Shown: positions 30,121 through 41,885, counted from the first letter of the stretch. The stretch is DNA of 64,000 nt from Neoceratodus forsteri (GCA_016271365.2 CM057451.1:371029501-371093500), one strand, 5' to 3'. Notes: generated by a model not told the origin, from the sequence alone. Translations and numbers: made by a program.

Positions 30121-30640
30121 AGTGACCATTCGTGGTGGCCCTGGGAAATCCTGCTGAGAGCATCTGCCAGGACATTGTCCTTGCCTGGGAGGTGAACTGC
30201 TGTAAGGAGGTGTTCAGGGAGTAAGCCAGAGACCACAACTTCATCGCTCGGTGCACAAGCGTCAGAACCGAGTGCCCCTTGCATGCTGATGTACCACATT
30301 GTAGTGGTGTTGTCTGTTCTGACCTGAATACTCTTGTTCTGAACAGATTTGGAAAAGCTTGAAGTGCTAGAAAACTGCTCTGAGCTCCAACAGGCTGATG
30401 TGGAGCAGAGATTCCTGGGGAGACCACAAACCCTGGGTGGTGAGGTCGCGCATGTGAGCTCCCCAGCCCAAGAGGGACGCATCTGTAGTAAGGATTAGAG
30501 AATGAGACTGAGTGACAAAAGGAACCCCTTGTCTCAGGTTGCTCTGATCCTGCCACCACTGTAGGGCTTGGATCAGGGTTCAAGTTACTGGGATCAACTT
30601 GGTAAGAGGATCCTTTCTTTGAGACCAAAAAGCTCTCAAA
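30120..30640 (-). pseudogene. DIRS-alpha copy 2 RNase H
   Basis: SIQVRTDNTTTMWYISMQGA holds the TDN catalytic Asp; VHLPGKDNVLADALSR carries the last Asp. The first part (TDASxLGWGAHxRP) lies in another frame at about 30440-30500, so a frameshift splits the domain. Confidence 0.82.
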
Positions 30641-31560
30641 TGGAACTGGATGTCCCTCATCTGAAATCTTGCTCCCTGCACAACTGCTGTGGAAGCAGCC
30701 ATGTGTCCTAGGAGCTGCAGAAAATGCCTTGCTGGCCGGGAGACCTGCAGGGTAAATGAGGAGGCCAGGGAGACTAGGGTCTTTGCCCTGTCCAGGGGAA
30801 GGAAGGCCCTGGCTACCTGTGTGTTCAGTTCTGCCCTATGAAGGTAAGAAGCTGGACAGGCTCTAGAACTGACTTTGAGAGATTCAGAAGGAAACCTAGA
30901 GAGGTAAGCAGTTGCTGCTATTTGAAGATGTAAATTGACCTGGTCTGGGGACTGGCCTACTATGAGCCAATCGTCCAGGAAGGAAAGATGGCAATTTTTT
31001 GCCTTCTTAGGTAGGCAACTGCTACTGCCAGGCATTTGGTGAATATCCTTCGGGCAGAAGTGAGGCCAAAGGGCATTGCTCTGAATTGGTAGTGGCCTGA
31101 GGGCAGCTCGAACCTGAGGTACTTTCGATGGGAGCTTCTGATGGGAATATGGAAGTAGGCATCCTTGAGGTCCAGGGAAGCTAGCCAGTCCCCTGGCCTT
31201 AAGAGAGGGTAGGATAATTCCCAGAGTCACCATTTTGAACTTTGGCTTTAAAAGGTGCTTGTTTAAATATCTGAGATCCAGGATGGGCCGCCATTCTCCT
31301 GTCTTTTTCGCTAAGGAAGTACCTGGAGTACAAACCTTTGCCCTGGTGTAGGGGAGGAACCCTTTCCACAGCTCTGAGAGCCAGGAGGGTAGAGACCTCT
31401 GCCTCTAAGGCGAGTGCCTCTGATGGAGTTGCAGGTGGAAAGATCTGGTTCTCAGCTTTGGAAATTTTTTGGAGCTGAGAACCAGACCCTGGCTTACTAC
31501 TTCCAGGACCCACTTGTCTGATGTTAAAGACTTCCAGTCGTGGACAAAGTAAGCCAGCCT
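30640..31560 (-). pseudogene. DIRS-alpha copy 2 reverse transcriptase
   Basis: LALEAEVSTLLALRAVERVP and HQGKGLYSRYFLSEKDR (for the FxVPKKxG block), then a frame-shifted SLDLKDAYFHIPI region at about 31150, a FGLTSARRIFTKCLAVAVAY-type region at about 31050, and LSFLDDWLIVGQSPDQVNLH, where Tyr of YLDD is Phe but both Asp remain (about 30970-30985). LQLLGHMAASTAVVQGARFQ and MRDIQFHLRAFWSQRKDPL follow. Frameshifts at about 31200 and within 31050-31150. Confidence 0.85.
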
Positions 31561-31600
31561 GCCCCCGACAGGTAGAGGAGAATCGGCCCTGGCAATCCCA

Positions 31601-33208
31601 TCAGGGTGCCTGTTTGGCAGGGGCTTTGGGCTGAGGGGTGGAAGCAGACCTGCTTGTACCCCATCTGCCTCTCCCTCTAAAGAACCCCCTCTGAGCATAG
31701 GCGGAGGAGGAAGCTTGGGCTTGGTAAAAAGGCCTATGAAAAGGCCTGCCCCTGCCTCTAGGAAGCTGCTTTTGAGGAGTGGCCTGCCTTTCCTTGGCCT
31801 GTGCACTCCTATAGGTGGTCCTATATTCATCCATTTTCTTCATGTAATTCTCTGTTTGCTCCCCAAACAGAGAATTTCCCACAACAGGAAAATCCATGGC
31901 CTTAGACTGGGTATCCTGAGACAGGGTAGTACATCTGAGCAAGCCATCCTGCGAAGTGCCACAGATGTAGCCATGACTCTTGATGAAACATCATTACAGT
32001 CCACTGCAGCATGAAACTGCACCTTGGATGCCTCAATACCATCCATAGCCACCTGTTCCAGCTCCCTGGCAAGTTGGTCAGGGATTTGTTTTGCTAGGGC
32101 CAGCACAGCATCCCATCTGGATTTCTGGTACCTAGCAGCATAAGCCATATAATTTGCTTGTCTGAGTCCCAAAGATGCTGCCATGTACTGTTTCTTTGCC
32201 ATAGCATCAATCTTCCTGGAGTCCTTCTCGGGGTGAAGCTAGGGAATATTAGCCTTGTCACAGGCTGCAACCTGCACTACCCCCACATGGCTGCATTGCT
32301 GAGTGAGGAAATCGGTGTCGGAGCCTGATAAGGTATACCTCTAGTCCATCCTTTTATCTACAGGAGGTATAGTGTGAGGAATTTTTAAAACTTTTACTGT
32401 CTGTTTCCGAAAAGATTTATGCAAAGGAATAGACAGTCTCCTAGACTCTGGAATATCCATCATTTCTACATAGTCTGGCTCCTCCTGGTCATCAACAGCT
32501 TCCTCAACAGGGAGCTGGAGAGTTTCAGCAACTTTTTTATAAAACATGAAATGAGAAGGGGACTCAGAAAGTCTTGGAGGAGAAACCCCTAGGGGTCTAT
32601 CTGGAGAGATGTCCGGATCAATGGGCACATCCAGATCTTCAAAACCATATTCACTCTCCTCATATTCCTCTTCCCCCTCCCCCGGTTCATAAAAATCCTC
32701 AAAATCATAATCTTGAACCGGTGGAACCGGCCGAACCGAACGCTTACCAGAAGGTGTCGTTCGGTCGGAACCGGAGAGAGAGACTGGACAATTTTAATTG
32801 CTTTAGCTATTTCCTCAGCAGTTGGGGAGAGAACTTTTGGCTCTACTCTAGCTGACTTTCTAGCCCTTTTACTGGAACCGGCTCCTCAGAACCGGCTCTT
32901 ACGTTTGCCCAGGAAGTATCAGCCCTGGTCAGAGGGCACTCCCTCTCGGTTAGGTTGGTACCCGAACCCGGGCCTGGCATCATCGGGTCAGCCGGACATT
33001 TCAGCCTCCCTTTCCTGAGCCTACCAACTCTCTTATCTATGGTGGCAGCAGGGAAATTGTGACAAATCTGGCAGTCTGAATTGAGGTGGTCAAACCCCAG
33101 ACAATAGACACATGTGGTGTGTGGGTCAGCCTTAGCAAAAGCTTCCCCACAAACACTACAGTGTTGAAACCCAGTGGGTCCGGTTTTTCTTTTGGGTTTC
33201 TCAGACAT
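31601..33208 (-). pseudogene. DIRS-alpha copy 2 Gag
   Basis: Start MSEKPKRKTGPTGFQHCSVC at 33208; knuckle CSVC, CVYCLGFDHL and CQIC, all Cys present. Further on: DISPDRPLGVSPPRLSESPS, HFMFYKKVAETLQLPVEEAV (32530-32600), YMAYAARYQKSRWDAVLAL, VQFHAAVDCNDVSSRVMATS, VALRRMACSD, YMKKMDEYRTTYRSAQAKER and a basic Gly/Arg/Pro tail (PRGRGRPFHRPF). Frameshifts near 32840, 32330, 31990. It should form the element's RNA-binding particle. Confidence 0.83.
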
Positions 33209-33602
33209 AATGCCAGCCTAACCAACTTGCCCGTTTATGGCAATCCACCAAGCAAGACACCCTTATCGGTTCCCAACCGTGTCACGGGTCGTGGAAAAAA
33301 CGTATGAAAATCCGTTTTTTTTTAGAACCGATAAGGACCGGGAACCGCACTCTAAAAAAGGGCTAGTAGATTTAAATACAACCTGATCAGTTCAAACCGA
33401 ACCGATAAATTACAAGTTCCACACAGAAAAACTAAATGTAAAACCTATCTATTACTTATATTACCACAGACAGAGCTTGAACCGACCGGTTGCGGTTTAA
33501 TTTCAGCTAAAAACCGAAAAATAATACTTTTAAACCAACAAAATGAACCGAGCAGAAGGAGAAATCTCCGGAGCGACTGTTCAGTGAGGCGGAGTAAAGA
33601 AT

Positions 33603-33765
33603 CTGACAGTTTGCGTTTGAAGCACAACAGACAGAGTTTTCAACCGAGCTCGCGCTCTAAGTTCCATGCCTGCATGGAAAAGTTAACTATTTCACCTCCG
33701 GAGCAGTTCTAACCAGCGGTCATACTGCAATTGTCATAATATAGCAAGACTTCATGTTGTTTGAA
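33603..33765 (-). repeat. DIRS-alpha copy 2 right terminal inverted repeat
   Basis: Mirror of 28083-28280, starting CTGACAGTTTGCGTTTGAAG and ending CAAGACTTCATGTTGTTTGA then A. Confidence 0.9.
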
Positions 33766-34129
33766 AAATACATTTTTAAGTATTTTAACTTATTTTATTT
33801 TAATGTTGTAAAGTTCATGATTCTGCAACATGGTGGACGCTGCGCGGTTCCATTTCACTGTGAAAGTGCAGCGCTGCACCACTCACTTCAATACACTTGT
33901 ACTGAGGCGAGCGAGGTGGCACCACACTGCCAAACCTTAGACTAAAGCTCTAGCTTCTGAAAGTCACTCTGCATTTACACAATTATACAAACTCTTCCAG
34001 AAAATTAGGCTCAAATATTACTTTTTAACATAGGTACAATCTGAATATTAAAAAAAGAGTACAATGTAGCCCTGACATGTGAAAATGAACACTGAGAAAA
34101 ACTATCTTGACGTGGCAATCGATTAAATA
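33766..34129. other. Unassigned AT-rich intron sequence
   Basis: No family similarity. A short GC-richer stretch at 33830-33930 is unassigned. Confidence 0.4.
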
Positions 34130-34955
34130 CAGGAAAAAAAAATCACTGAAGATCTTAGAAATAAACAAGACCTTAGAAAGACTAAGTTTAAAGAAGAATC
34201 TAGGTTCTGTCCAAACGCTAATACAAATGAAGCTATCAGAACCTTTGAAAAAAAATCATACAGACAGAAGTAGAGGAAATATTTAAGAAAAAATTGCCTG
34301 AACATTATTCCAACATAAATAAGGAAGAATAAATAGCACTTAATACAATCAAAGGTTGGACCAATATTATTTAAATTAGATGATAAAGGCGGGAACACAG
34401 TGCTTTGGCCACTAGACATGTACAGTACTGAATGCTCAAGACAGCTTTCAAATGATAACTTTTATAGATGTTTGGACAGAAATCCTACAGAGGTCTTTAT
34501 GAAAGAACTGAATGAAGATACCACTGTCTTTAACAACTGGATCACTAACAGTGAGGGTGAATATTTAAAACAACCTAATCATAATGTGACAACCTTTTAT
34601 TTGTTGCCCAAAGTACACAAAAGTCTGTACAATCTCCAGGACATCCCATCTGGCATAGGATTTGTGATCCCCCCCCCAAAAGCACTGTCAGATACACACA
34701 GTCCCAGGTCCATGACACAATGGACGTCCTGAACAAACTTAATAATGTAATATGGCAACCTAATTTTGTTTGGATGTCATGTGACTTAAGAGAGTCACTC
34801 TACACATCAGTACAAAACTAATTTGGTTTATACAGTTAAAGAAGTTCTAGTAAAATACAGTCTCACAGAAGTGATCAATCCAGAATTCCTGGTTTCAGGT
34901 TTATAACTTGTGTTGAAACACATGTAGTAAATTCTACTATCAATGTTGCAGTACA
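34130..34955 (+). pseudogene. Penelope-like element RT, N-terminal half
   Basis: LRKTKFKEESRFCPN and IRTFEKKSYRQK (34150-34280), then FKLDDKGGNTVLWPLDMYST, ECSRQLSNDNFYRCLDRNPT, TFYLLPKVHKSLYNLQDIPS, GIGF (the Penelope-type RPIVSGI region), a decayed LYTS block, and KFYYQ at about 34935. The DKGG and YLLPKVHK blocks are Penelope-clade landmarks and differ from LINE and DIRS RTs. Stops and shifts throughout. Interrupted at about 34955 by an L2-like LINE. Confidence 0.82.
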
Positions 34956-37462
34956 AGTTCAAGTTTCAAGTTTATTGCAGGAAAACTCTGTGGAGCAAGC
35001 TCATTCACAAGGAGGTCCTAGATTATAATAATAGCCAAGTGACTTAACATAAAAAGACAACATATACAAAGTATCATAAAAAACATATACACATAGGATT
35101 GCTATACATTGGTTTATAAAATTACAGTCTGACAGATTGAGGCACAGTAAGGTTCATATATTACCTGCCGCAGGAATTCGACCGAACAGGTAGGGAATAA
35201 TAGTGTAGGATAATAGGGAGCTGGGCAGGTTGGGAGTGTACTGTGGGAGGAGAGAGTAGGTGGGCAAGAGGATGGTGTAAAGATAACAGAAGGGAGTAGT
35301 GGAATAAGAAGAAGGAGTTAGAAAATATGAGATGAGTAAAGGAATAGTGCTAGGGAGAGTAGGGTGAAGAGGCTAGAGATAACGAAGGTAATAATAGGTG
35401 AGAATTTAGTGGTTAGCCAAATGGTTTCATGTCCTGGTAGGCATAGGTTTGAGGTGATTGATCTTGAGGCTATAAAGGCTCAGGGGGAGGCTTAAAAGCA
35501 ATTACAGATATCTTTTAGTTTGGATGCTGTTAACTTTTTGACGAAGTTGACCGAGACCATACTGGATAGTTTCAGAGTGGTTTGGAGCTGGTTCCATATT
35601 GTTGGAAGAGCACATGTGATAGCACATTTACCAAATGTGGTGCGAGTCCTAGGCACATCCAGGAAGATAAAGTCGGATTTCCTGAGGGAATATGCACAGT
35701 GGGAGATACTGATGAGGGATGTGAGGTAGCTTGGAAGCTTGTTCAAGAGTATCTTAAGGGTCCAGATACCAGCATGAAACAGTGGTAAGTGACGTCCAGC
35801 CGACTGCTATGTAAAGGTCACAATGATGGGTTCGGTACGGTGAACTGGTGATGAACCGCAGGGCACGGTGATAGAGTACATCCAGTTTATTTAGGTTTGA
35901 GGTTGCAGCGGAGCTGTAAATTAGGTCCCCATAATCAAGCAAGGGAAGAAATGTGGCCTGTACTAGCCTGGTTCTGATCTCATGTGGAAAGAGAGACCTG
36001 TTTCTATAAAAGAAACCCAACCTGGCTTTTAGCCTTCTAGAGAGGTCCTCAAGATGATCGCTGAAAGAAAGTTTGTTATCCAGCCAAATGCCAAGATATC
36101 TGAATTTGGGGATTACTTCCAAGGGTTCGCCTAGCAAGGTAACAACAAAATCCTTCGGTGGTCCGGTGGGGGGAAGAGAAGAGTTACTATGAGTAAAAAT
36201 CATAGCCTTAGTTTTCTTGGCATTAAGAAGAAGCTTGGCATTGATGAGGTTAATTTCCAGCTGAGCAAAGTCAGATTGCAGAACGTCCCTAACTTCAGAC
36301 AATGTAGAGCCAGAAGTGTACAGTACTGTGTCATCAGCAAAAAAAGCGAAGGTTGGAATTGATGATGTGAGAGCCAAGATCATTGATATACAGGGAAAAA
36401 AGGATAGGTCCTAGGATGGATCCTTGAGGGACTCCCCTGGCAATTGGCAACGAGCCTGAGAATATGCCATCAACTTTCACCTTCTGGGTCCTCCCTGAAA
36501 GATAGCTGGTAAACCACTGAGCTGTGGAGGGAGTGGCACCTAGCTTTATAAGGCTGGCAATTAGAAAATTGTGGTCAACTGTGTCGAAAGCTTTACTCAG
36601 GTCTAAGAAGATTGCACCAGTGATCTTTTTGTTGTCTATTGCAGAGATCCAGTCATTTGTGACTTTAGCCAAAGCCGTGATAGTGCTGTGTTTAGACCGG
36701 AAACCAGATTGTGCTGGGTTTAACAGTGAGAAGGTTCCAATATGAAGTTTTAATTGATTTTAGATCAGTTTTTCCAATACTTTAGAGACAACAGGCAAAA
36801 TTGAGGTAGGTCTGTAATTATTTAGATCACAAGGGTCACCTGATTTGAAAAGGGGAAGGATATGGGTGGATTTCCAACAAGAAGGAACAGTGGCAGTAGA
36901 GCTAGAGAGAGATTGAGAATATGAAGAATAGGGGCTGTGAGATAGGCATAACCTAGTTTTAGAAAAAACCGTTCAAGTCCATCACCTCCCGCATTTTTCT
37001 TAGAGTCAAGATTGAGTAGTTCATCTTCTACTTCTCTGTAATTAAGGGCACACAGCTGGAAAGAACAGGTCGAGGTACAGGGAGTATGGCTGCACTAGCC
37101 TGATTAACCCCTCGACCTGCATAAAATGAGGAGTCAAAAGCTAAGATAGCAGTGACAAAATGGGAGTTGCGTTCTTCCAGAATTTGGGAATTACCTTCGA
37201 TAGTTCTGCCGTTGGTAAGGATCTTGGCTGGAAGGAAGGGAGGGAGGAGGGAGCACTAGGCCGTCCTTCAATGGAATTAAGTGTCCTCCAGATTTTTTGT
37301 GGGTTCCCTTTGGCCTGTTCTAGGGTAGAAACACAGTAGTGTGCTTTTGCTGCCTGAATGCTTTTTACACACGCGTTTCTGGCTGTTCTAAATGCCTGCC
37401 AATCTGAGTGACACTTAGTGCGCCTGGCCTGAGCCCAGGACAATGATGGACACAGCAGCTGC
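34956..37462 (-). pseudogene. L2-like LINE inserted in the Penelope-like element
   Basis: Minus strand: SWAQARRTKCHSDWQAFRTA, KAHYCVSTLEQAKGNPQKIW (37141-37440), a HSTITALAKVTNDWISAIDN region, GAIFLDLSKAFDTVDHNFLI, ARGVPQGSILGPILFSLYIN, then ADDTVLYTSGSTLSEV (catalytic FADD), FRYLGIWLDNKLSFSDHLED, LLDYGDLIYSSAATSNLNKL and a C-terminal ALPTIWNQLQTTLKLSS. The 3' end has an ACTTGAA-type short tandem tail at 34960-34980. 5' truncated. Several frameshifts, but the FADD and GSILGP blocks are intact. Confidence 0.87.
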
Positions 37463-38300
37463 ACCATCCTATGTGAATCTTGTTCTTTCCTCGATTGAAG
37501 ATAACATCATCCTATCAGACAAAAATTCTTTCATAAATAATTTGCATCATTTTTACCGTTACACAGATGATATATTAATTTTCTGACAGGATGAAGTATC
37601 AGAAGCTAAAGGCCTCATCTTCTAGCGGAATAAATCAGCTGGGGACTGAACTTCACTGCTACTACAAACAAAGAAACAGTCAACTTCTTAATCTAAGTCT
37701 TACAAGCACCAGATATTCTAACAGACAGAAGGCTACAGAAAAGGCACCCCCAGTAACTATTACTATCCTTAGGTGCCAATTCATACAGTGCAAGCATTCC
37801 ATAGGGCAGAAAGTCAAGACAGAAAAATAGTATCTCCCAAACCGATAGAGCATGAAAACAGTGAATCTGTATCTGTCACTGAATTCAACAGACTATCTGA
37901 ACAGGTTACTTAGAGTACATGTCAAAACAGTAAAATCCTTCAAACAGATGGAGTATGATCCGGACCATGCTGGTGCAATCCACTTATATATTACAAGAGG
38001 CCAGCTAACTTTTCAGAGAACCTATGCTGCAGTCACCTTGTACCCCCCCCCAAAAAAAAAACTCACCATTTGATTCAATCATTCTATTCCTTCGCCAAAA
38101 AGGGGATTATCCAGTCTGCAAATATGCAACAATAGCCAGAGAATTTACAGACCCAAAATCTAGTAGCTTCGAAATTAGACATCTTTGAAAATGCAAAAGT
38201 ACATTTTGCATACATGACATTTGGTGCAGTTGAAGATATATGTAGGCTTGACCAAACATATGGTTAAAACACACATAAAAGAACATCTAAGAGGTGCACA
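37463..38300 (+). pseudogene. Penelope-like element RT C-terminal half and GIY-YIG nuclease
   Basis: Resumes with ATAAAPSYVNL-type AAAPSYVNLVLSSIEDN, then NNLHHFYRYTDDILIF, whose YTDD matches the RYIDD active site of Penelope-like RTs. At 38180-38310 it reads HLVQLKIYVGLTKHMVKTHI then KEHLRGAHN, like the YVGxT...lkxRIxEHlr core of a GIY-YIG endonuclease. RT plus C-terminal GIY-YIG is the Penelope-like layout. Multiple stops, so it is dead. Confidence 0.8.
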
Positions 38301-38339
38301 TAACTAAAAGTGACAGCTCGATGGGGGAATCATATTAAA

Positions 38340-39200
38340 GGTGATGAACCAATGCATCAGGTTGGTAAACAAAGACAAGAGAAGGAGGAAACCACTATGG
38401 TTCTCGAAAGATGTGGCAGACGAAGTGATGGCCAAAAGGGCTGGTTTCAGGAAATTTAAGGAGATTTAAAAGGAAGAAGACAGAGAGGTGTACCTAAAGT
38501 GTCTGAGGGAAGCGGGAAAAGCTGTCAGGAGCGTAAAGGCGCAGACTGAGGAAAGATTAGCACAGACTGTGAAGAAAGGGGACAAAACATTCTATAGGCA
38601 AATCAACGAAAGAAGGAAAATTGGGGGACTGTAAGGCTCAGAAGGGATGAAGGGAGGGTAAGGAAGGAGACCGGAAAAAGACAGAAATACTGAATAAATA
38701 CTTCTCTTCAGTATTCACTGAAGAGGGGGAGGGTCAGGGACCACAGTTGGGCAACAGATATGAAAAGGTGGGGGGGGGGGGGAGGTGAACACCAGTCCAT
38801 TTACACTGGAGAGAGTCCTGGAGGAGCTCACAAAACTGAAGGACAAAGCAATAGGGCCAGATGATATATACCCAAGGATATTAAGGAAGCCGCAAAGGGA
38901 GCTAGCAGCACCTCTGGCAGCCATGTTCACAGAGTCACTCAACACAGGAGTGGTTTCAGAGGACTAGAGGAGGGCACATGTTGTCCCTCTTCACAAAAGT
39001 GGTAGCAGGGAGGAGGCAGGGAACTATAGGCCGGTCAGCCTTACCTCAGTTGTGGATAAGAACAGTCATGGAAGCATTGCTTAAAGAAAGAAGAGTGGGA
39101 CACCTGGAATCCAATGGTGCCCAAGATCTGAGGCAACATGGATTCACAGCAGGAAGGTCATGTCAAATGAATCTGATAGATTCTTTTGGCTGGGTGTGAC
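38340..39200 (+). pseudogene. CR1 LINE ORF2, RT N-terminal part
   Basis: KPLWFSKDVADEVMAKRAGF, EVYLKCLREAGKAVRSVKAQ, KKGDKTFYRQINERRK, EILNKYFSSVFTEEGEGQGP, LEELTKLKDKAIGPDDIYPR, LAAMFTESLNTGVVSEDWRR, AHVVPLHKSGSREEAGNYRP and a LRQHGFTAGRSCQMNLIDSF block. Truncated before the FLDFSKAFD block. Frameshifts at 38470, 38635, 39050. Confidence 0.87.
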
Positions 39201-39589
39201 AGGGAGATCCTGCCACTCTTGAGGGCCGACCTTTTCTTAAATCTGTTGCAACAGTTCTATTTCTTAGCCTAATCTATCCTTCACAATTTCTGGTCCATAA
39301 AGTTGGCCACCTATGGGTGCCCCCTCCCCTTTCTTGATTATGCTATAGTGTCCTCTTTAATTTTCCTTTTCCCTCTCAGGTCCTCATACAAGGAGGTTAC
39401 TGTGGTGACCTCCGAGCTGATGTTCAAGAACAGGCTGTGTCTCTCGTTGTTGGATTTAGCATGCAATAGCACTATTTCATAAAATACCTTAATGTATGTG
39501 CCTTATGTGTATGAAACCTGCAAATGTTGAAGATAATACGGCACTAGGTTTTGAGGAGCAGAAAAGGGCAGAGGCCCATGCTTAGCTCC
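39201..39589. other. Unassigned sequence
   Basis: No coding similarity or repeat recognised. Confidence 0.35.
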
Positions 39590-40010
39590 TGTTAAGACAG
39601 ACAGTATAACTCCATGTTCCCACTGCTGGCTATGTAGTTGTCCAGATTTCTTTTAAAATTGTTTTTAGTTATACTGGATATTGTTCAAACAGGTAGCTTG
39701 TTCCAGAGATATGCTGCTCTTGTGGTAAAGAAATACTTTCTATTCTGTGTATTGAATCTATCTACTTTAATTTGTAATAGGTGACCCCTGGTGTTAAACA
39801 AATCATTTTAGTATTCTATATTTAATTCTTCTATCATATTTGGATAATTTAAAACCTCAAAATAGACATCATGTCTCCCTTTTGACTTCTAGTTTCCAGG
39901 CTATGTAGTCCCAATTTATTTAATCTGTCATGATATGTTAGCTTTCTTAGTTGATTAAAGGACTTGGTACATCTCTCTCTTGTGTTTTTTATAACGGTTA
40001 AAAGTTACCT
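39590..40010 (-). pseudogene. CR1/Rex1-like LINE C-terminal domain
   Basis: Minus strand: CTKSFNQLRKLTYHDRLNKL, GLHSLETRSQKGDMMSILRF, then a CLTPGVTYYKLK block and SSIFLEQATCLNN. This is the conserved end of CR1-clade ORF2 (RL..LGL.SLE.RR..GD, then TRG...KL). Heavily decayed. Confidence 0.7.
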
Positions 40011-40319
40011 AGGTGACTGTATTACAGAATTGAGCTACTGGGATAGAGATATCAGAAAACCCCCGTTGTGTTAAAATGCACGTAAATTACAGATTGTTTG
40101 AGAGGCCCTTTGGCACCATGCATTCCTGCTTTAAGCTGAACCAGCCTAAAATGTCATGGCGATTTGCATATACATCCCACGATGCTATACATTAGGGGGG
40201 TATGTGTGATGATGTGTTTCTTTGTGTTTCTCTCAAACTTGGTTTTATTGCCAATGCCCTTTGGGGTAACCCTTGCTTCAGTGCTTCTGCAGTGAGGTTC
40301 TTTGTCTTTAGCTTGTTTT
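40011..40319. other. Unassigned sequence
   Basis: No feature recognised. Confidence 0.35.
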
Positions 40320-40857
40320 GGGGTTTTTCTTTTTTTTGAAATTACTCTTTATTCTCCCCCCACACTGGAGCCCTGCTCCGTCGGGAAACGCACACACACA
40401 ACCCAGCTTCACTGCCTTACCTGTAACCCAGTGGAGCCCAGTAAGACTGTGGCTGTACTTTCAGGTGTGCAGAGATGGGCCTGTACACCCAGAGAATTCA
40501 ACTTTCATCAGGTCCCTCCGGTGGTCAGACAGGCAGCAGCCATTAGGGTCTGCTTAGGCGCTCTTTCCTCTCGGTGCTCCAGTATGTTTTTCTCCTGTTC
40601 TAAAGGAGTGGCACGCACCCTGACGTCATGGCGTCACCGCCAACGTCACCACCTCCAACCTTCTCTGTGTGCATCAACACTTGCTGTGCCTCTGGCCTCA
40701 ACCAGAGGCCAGTCAAGTGCCGAGCTTGGATCCTCCCTCCTGCGAAAGGAGAGCTGTCCTCCAGATGCTCAGTCCTCTCCCTCCCAGCCGACCCAGATGG
40801 CCTAGGCTAGTTCCCAAACCTGAATCGCCGGTGTGGCGCGAGTTTTGGGTCTTTCTT
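40320..40857 (-). mobile_element. tRNA-derived SINE, copy 4 (reverse, head truncated)
   Basis: Minus strand: GCGCCACACCGGCGATTCAG, GTTTGGGAAC (B-box region), a GGTCGGCTGGGAGGGAGAGG block, ACAGCTCTCCTTTCGCAGGA, and an A-rich tail (AATTTCAAAAAAAAGAAAAA at about 40322-40345). The A-box end is missing. The same family as the copies at 1138, 2536 and 22283. Confidence 0.7.
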
Positions 40858-41034
40858 TTTTGAGCTCCCAAACACACAAGACCAACATAGGGATGAAATA
40901 ATTTTCACTAAAGAGATAGATCAGTGGGTGCTGACTAAGTGTAGAAGGATATGCATAGTCTGTTGCTGCAAACTGATGTATTGAAGAAGGGATATGCCAT
41001 TGCTTAAGGTTATCCCGTGTTTTAAATAAACATC
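40858..41034. other. Unassigned sequence
   Basis: No feature recognised. Confidence 0.35.
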
Positions 41035-41300
41035 ATAAGGTGGAGGGTGATAGTTTGTTCAAATTGAAGAAGGGAGCGAACATGAGGGGACATAGCCTCA
41101 AACTGGAAGGTGGGCAATACAGAGGTAATGTCAGGGGGCAGTTTTTCATGGAAAGGGTAGTGGAGGCCGGGAACAGACTGCCGGAGGAGGTAATGGCAGC
41201 TGAAACGGTGGAGAGGTTCAAGAGGGCTTGGGATGGATTTAAGGGGTTTGGAAAAGAGGGTGGAAGCATAACAGAAGGGGGTAGGGTATTGGGCAGACTG
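41035..41300 (+). pseudogene. CR1 LINE 3' end (C-terminus of ORF2)
   Basis: DSLFKLKKGANMRGHSLKLE, GGQYRGNVRGQFFMERVVEA and GNRLPEEVMAAETVERFKRA then WDGFK. The (N)xRGHxxKLxxG...R..FF..RVV..WN.LP..V..A block is the CR1 C-terminal signature. Confidence 0.8.
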
Positions 41301-41424
41301 GATGTGCCATGGGGCCTTTCTCTGCTGTCACATTTCTGTGTATCTGTGTATCACACAGAGATTGTGTGTTGAACCTGAAGTTCTGTGTCTGGCCCATCTG
41401 TTATCCCACAACCCATCCACACTG

Positions 41425-41725
41425 AGTTACAAAGGAGGTAAATTGAGGAGAGCTGTGGACATCGCCTACCTCGATTTCAGCAAGGCCTTCGACACCATCC
41501 CACATAGGTGGTAAACTAGGTTAGAAACAGGTTAATGAACAGGAGGCAGAGGGTGGTGGTAAATGGGATCCAAACCGGGGAGAGGGGAGTGACCAGTGGG
41601 GTACCTCAGGGATCAGTCCTTAGGCCACTGCTGTTTAATGTCTTCATTAGTGACACAGCAGAAGGGCTGGACAGAAAGGTCTGCCTGTTTGCAGATGACA
41701 CCAAGGTACTGAGGGAATCTGCTAT
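41425..41725 (+). pseudogene. CR1 LINE RT palm fragment
   Basis: AVDIAYLDFSKAFDTIPHRW, then NRRQRVVVNGIQTGERGVTS, GVPQGSVLRPLLFNVFISDT, AEGLDRKVCLFADDTKVLRE. It carries the catalytic FADD and is in a separate insertion from the C-terminal piece to its left, because the order is reversed relative to a single ORF. Confidence 0.85.
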
Positions 41726-41885
41726 CATATACCCCACCCATACCAAAGTGTACATATTGAGGTCCTTAAGTCTCTCCTCATAGGGCTTTTCATGCAGAGC
41801 CTACACTATTTTAGTTACCCTCCTCTGGACCACCTCCACTCTGTATACATCCGTTGAACTGACCAAGAACATCTTCTTCCAGGAG
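41726..41885 (-). pseudogene. CR1 LINE C-terminal fragment
   Basis: The plus strand reads CATATTGAGGTCCTTAAGTC, CTCCTCATAGGGCTTTTCAT and CCCTCCTCTGGACCACCTCC, the antisense of the CR1 RVVQRRATKIV to YEERLKDLNMY region also seen at 54760-54840. Confidence 0.7.

Larger units (their letters stand above)
28083..33765 (-). mobile_element. DIRS-alpha retrotransposon, copy 2, full length (5.68 kb)
   Basis: Left end AAGAAAAAATTACTC (28083), right end ATGTTGTTTGAA (33765). The arms 28120-28280 and 33603-33740 are inverted repeats. The ICR (28552-28650) is the exact head-to-tail join of both ends in reverse complement, a diagnostic DIRS structure. Minus-strand genes: Gag (33208-31601), RT, RNase H, Dam-like, recombinase (to 28770). 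Frameshifts throughout, and the recombinase has lost a catalytic Arg. Confidence 0.93.

Noticed and set aside
41035..41725. One continuous CR1 ORF
   Set aside because: The C-terminal block lies upstream of the RT palm block, so these are two fragments.
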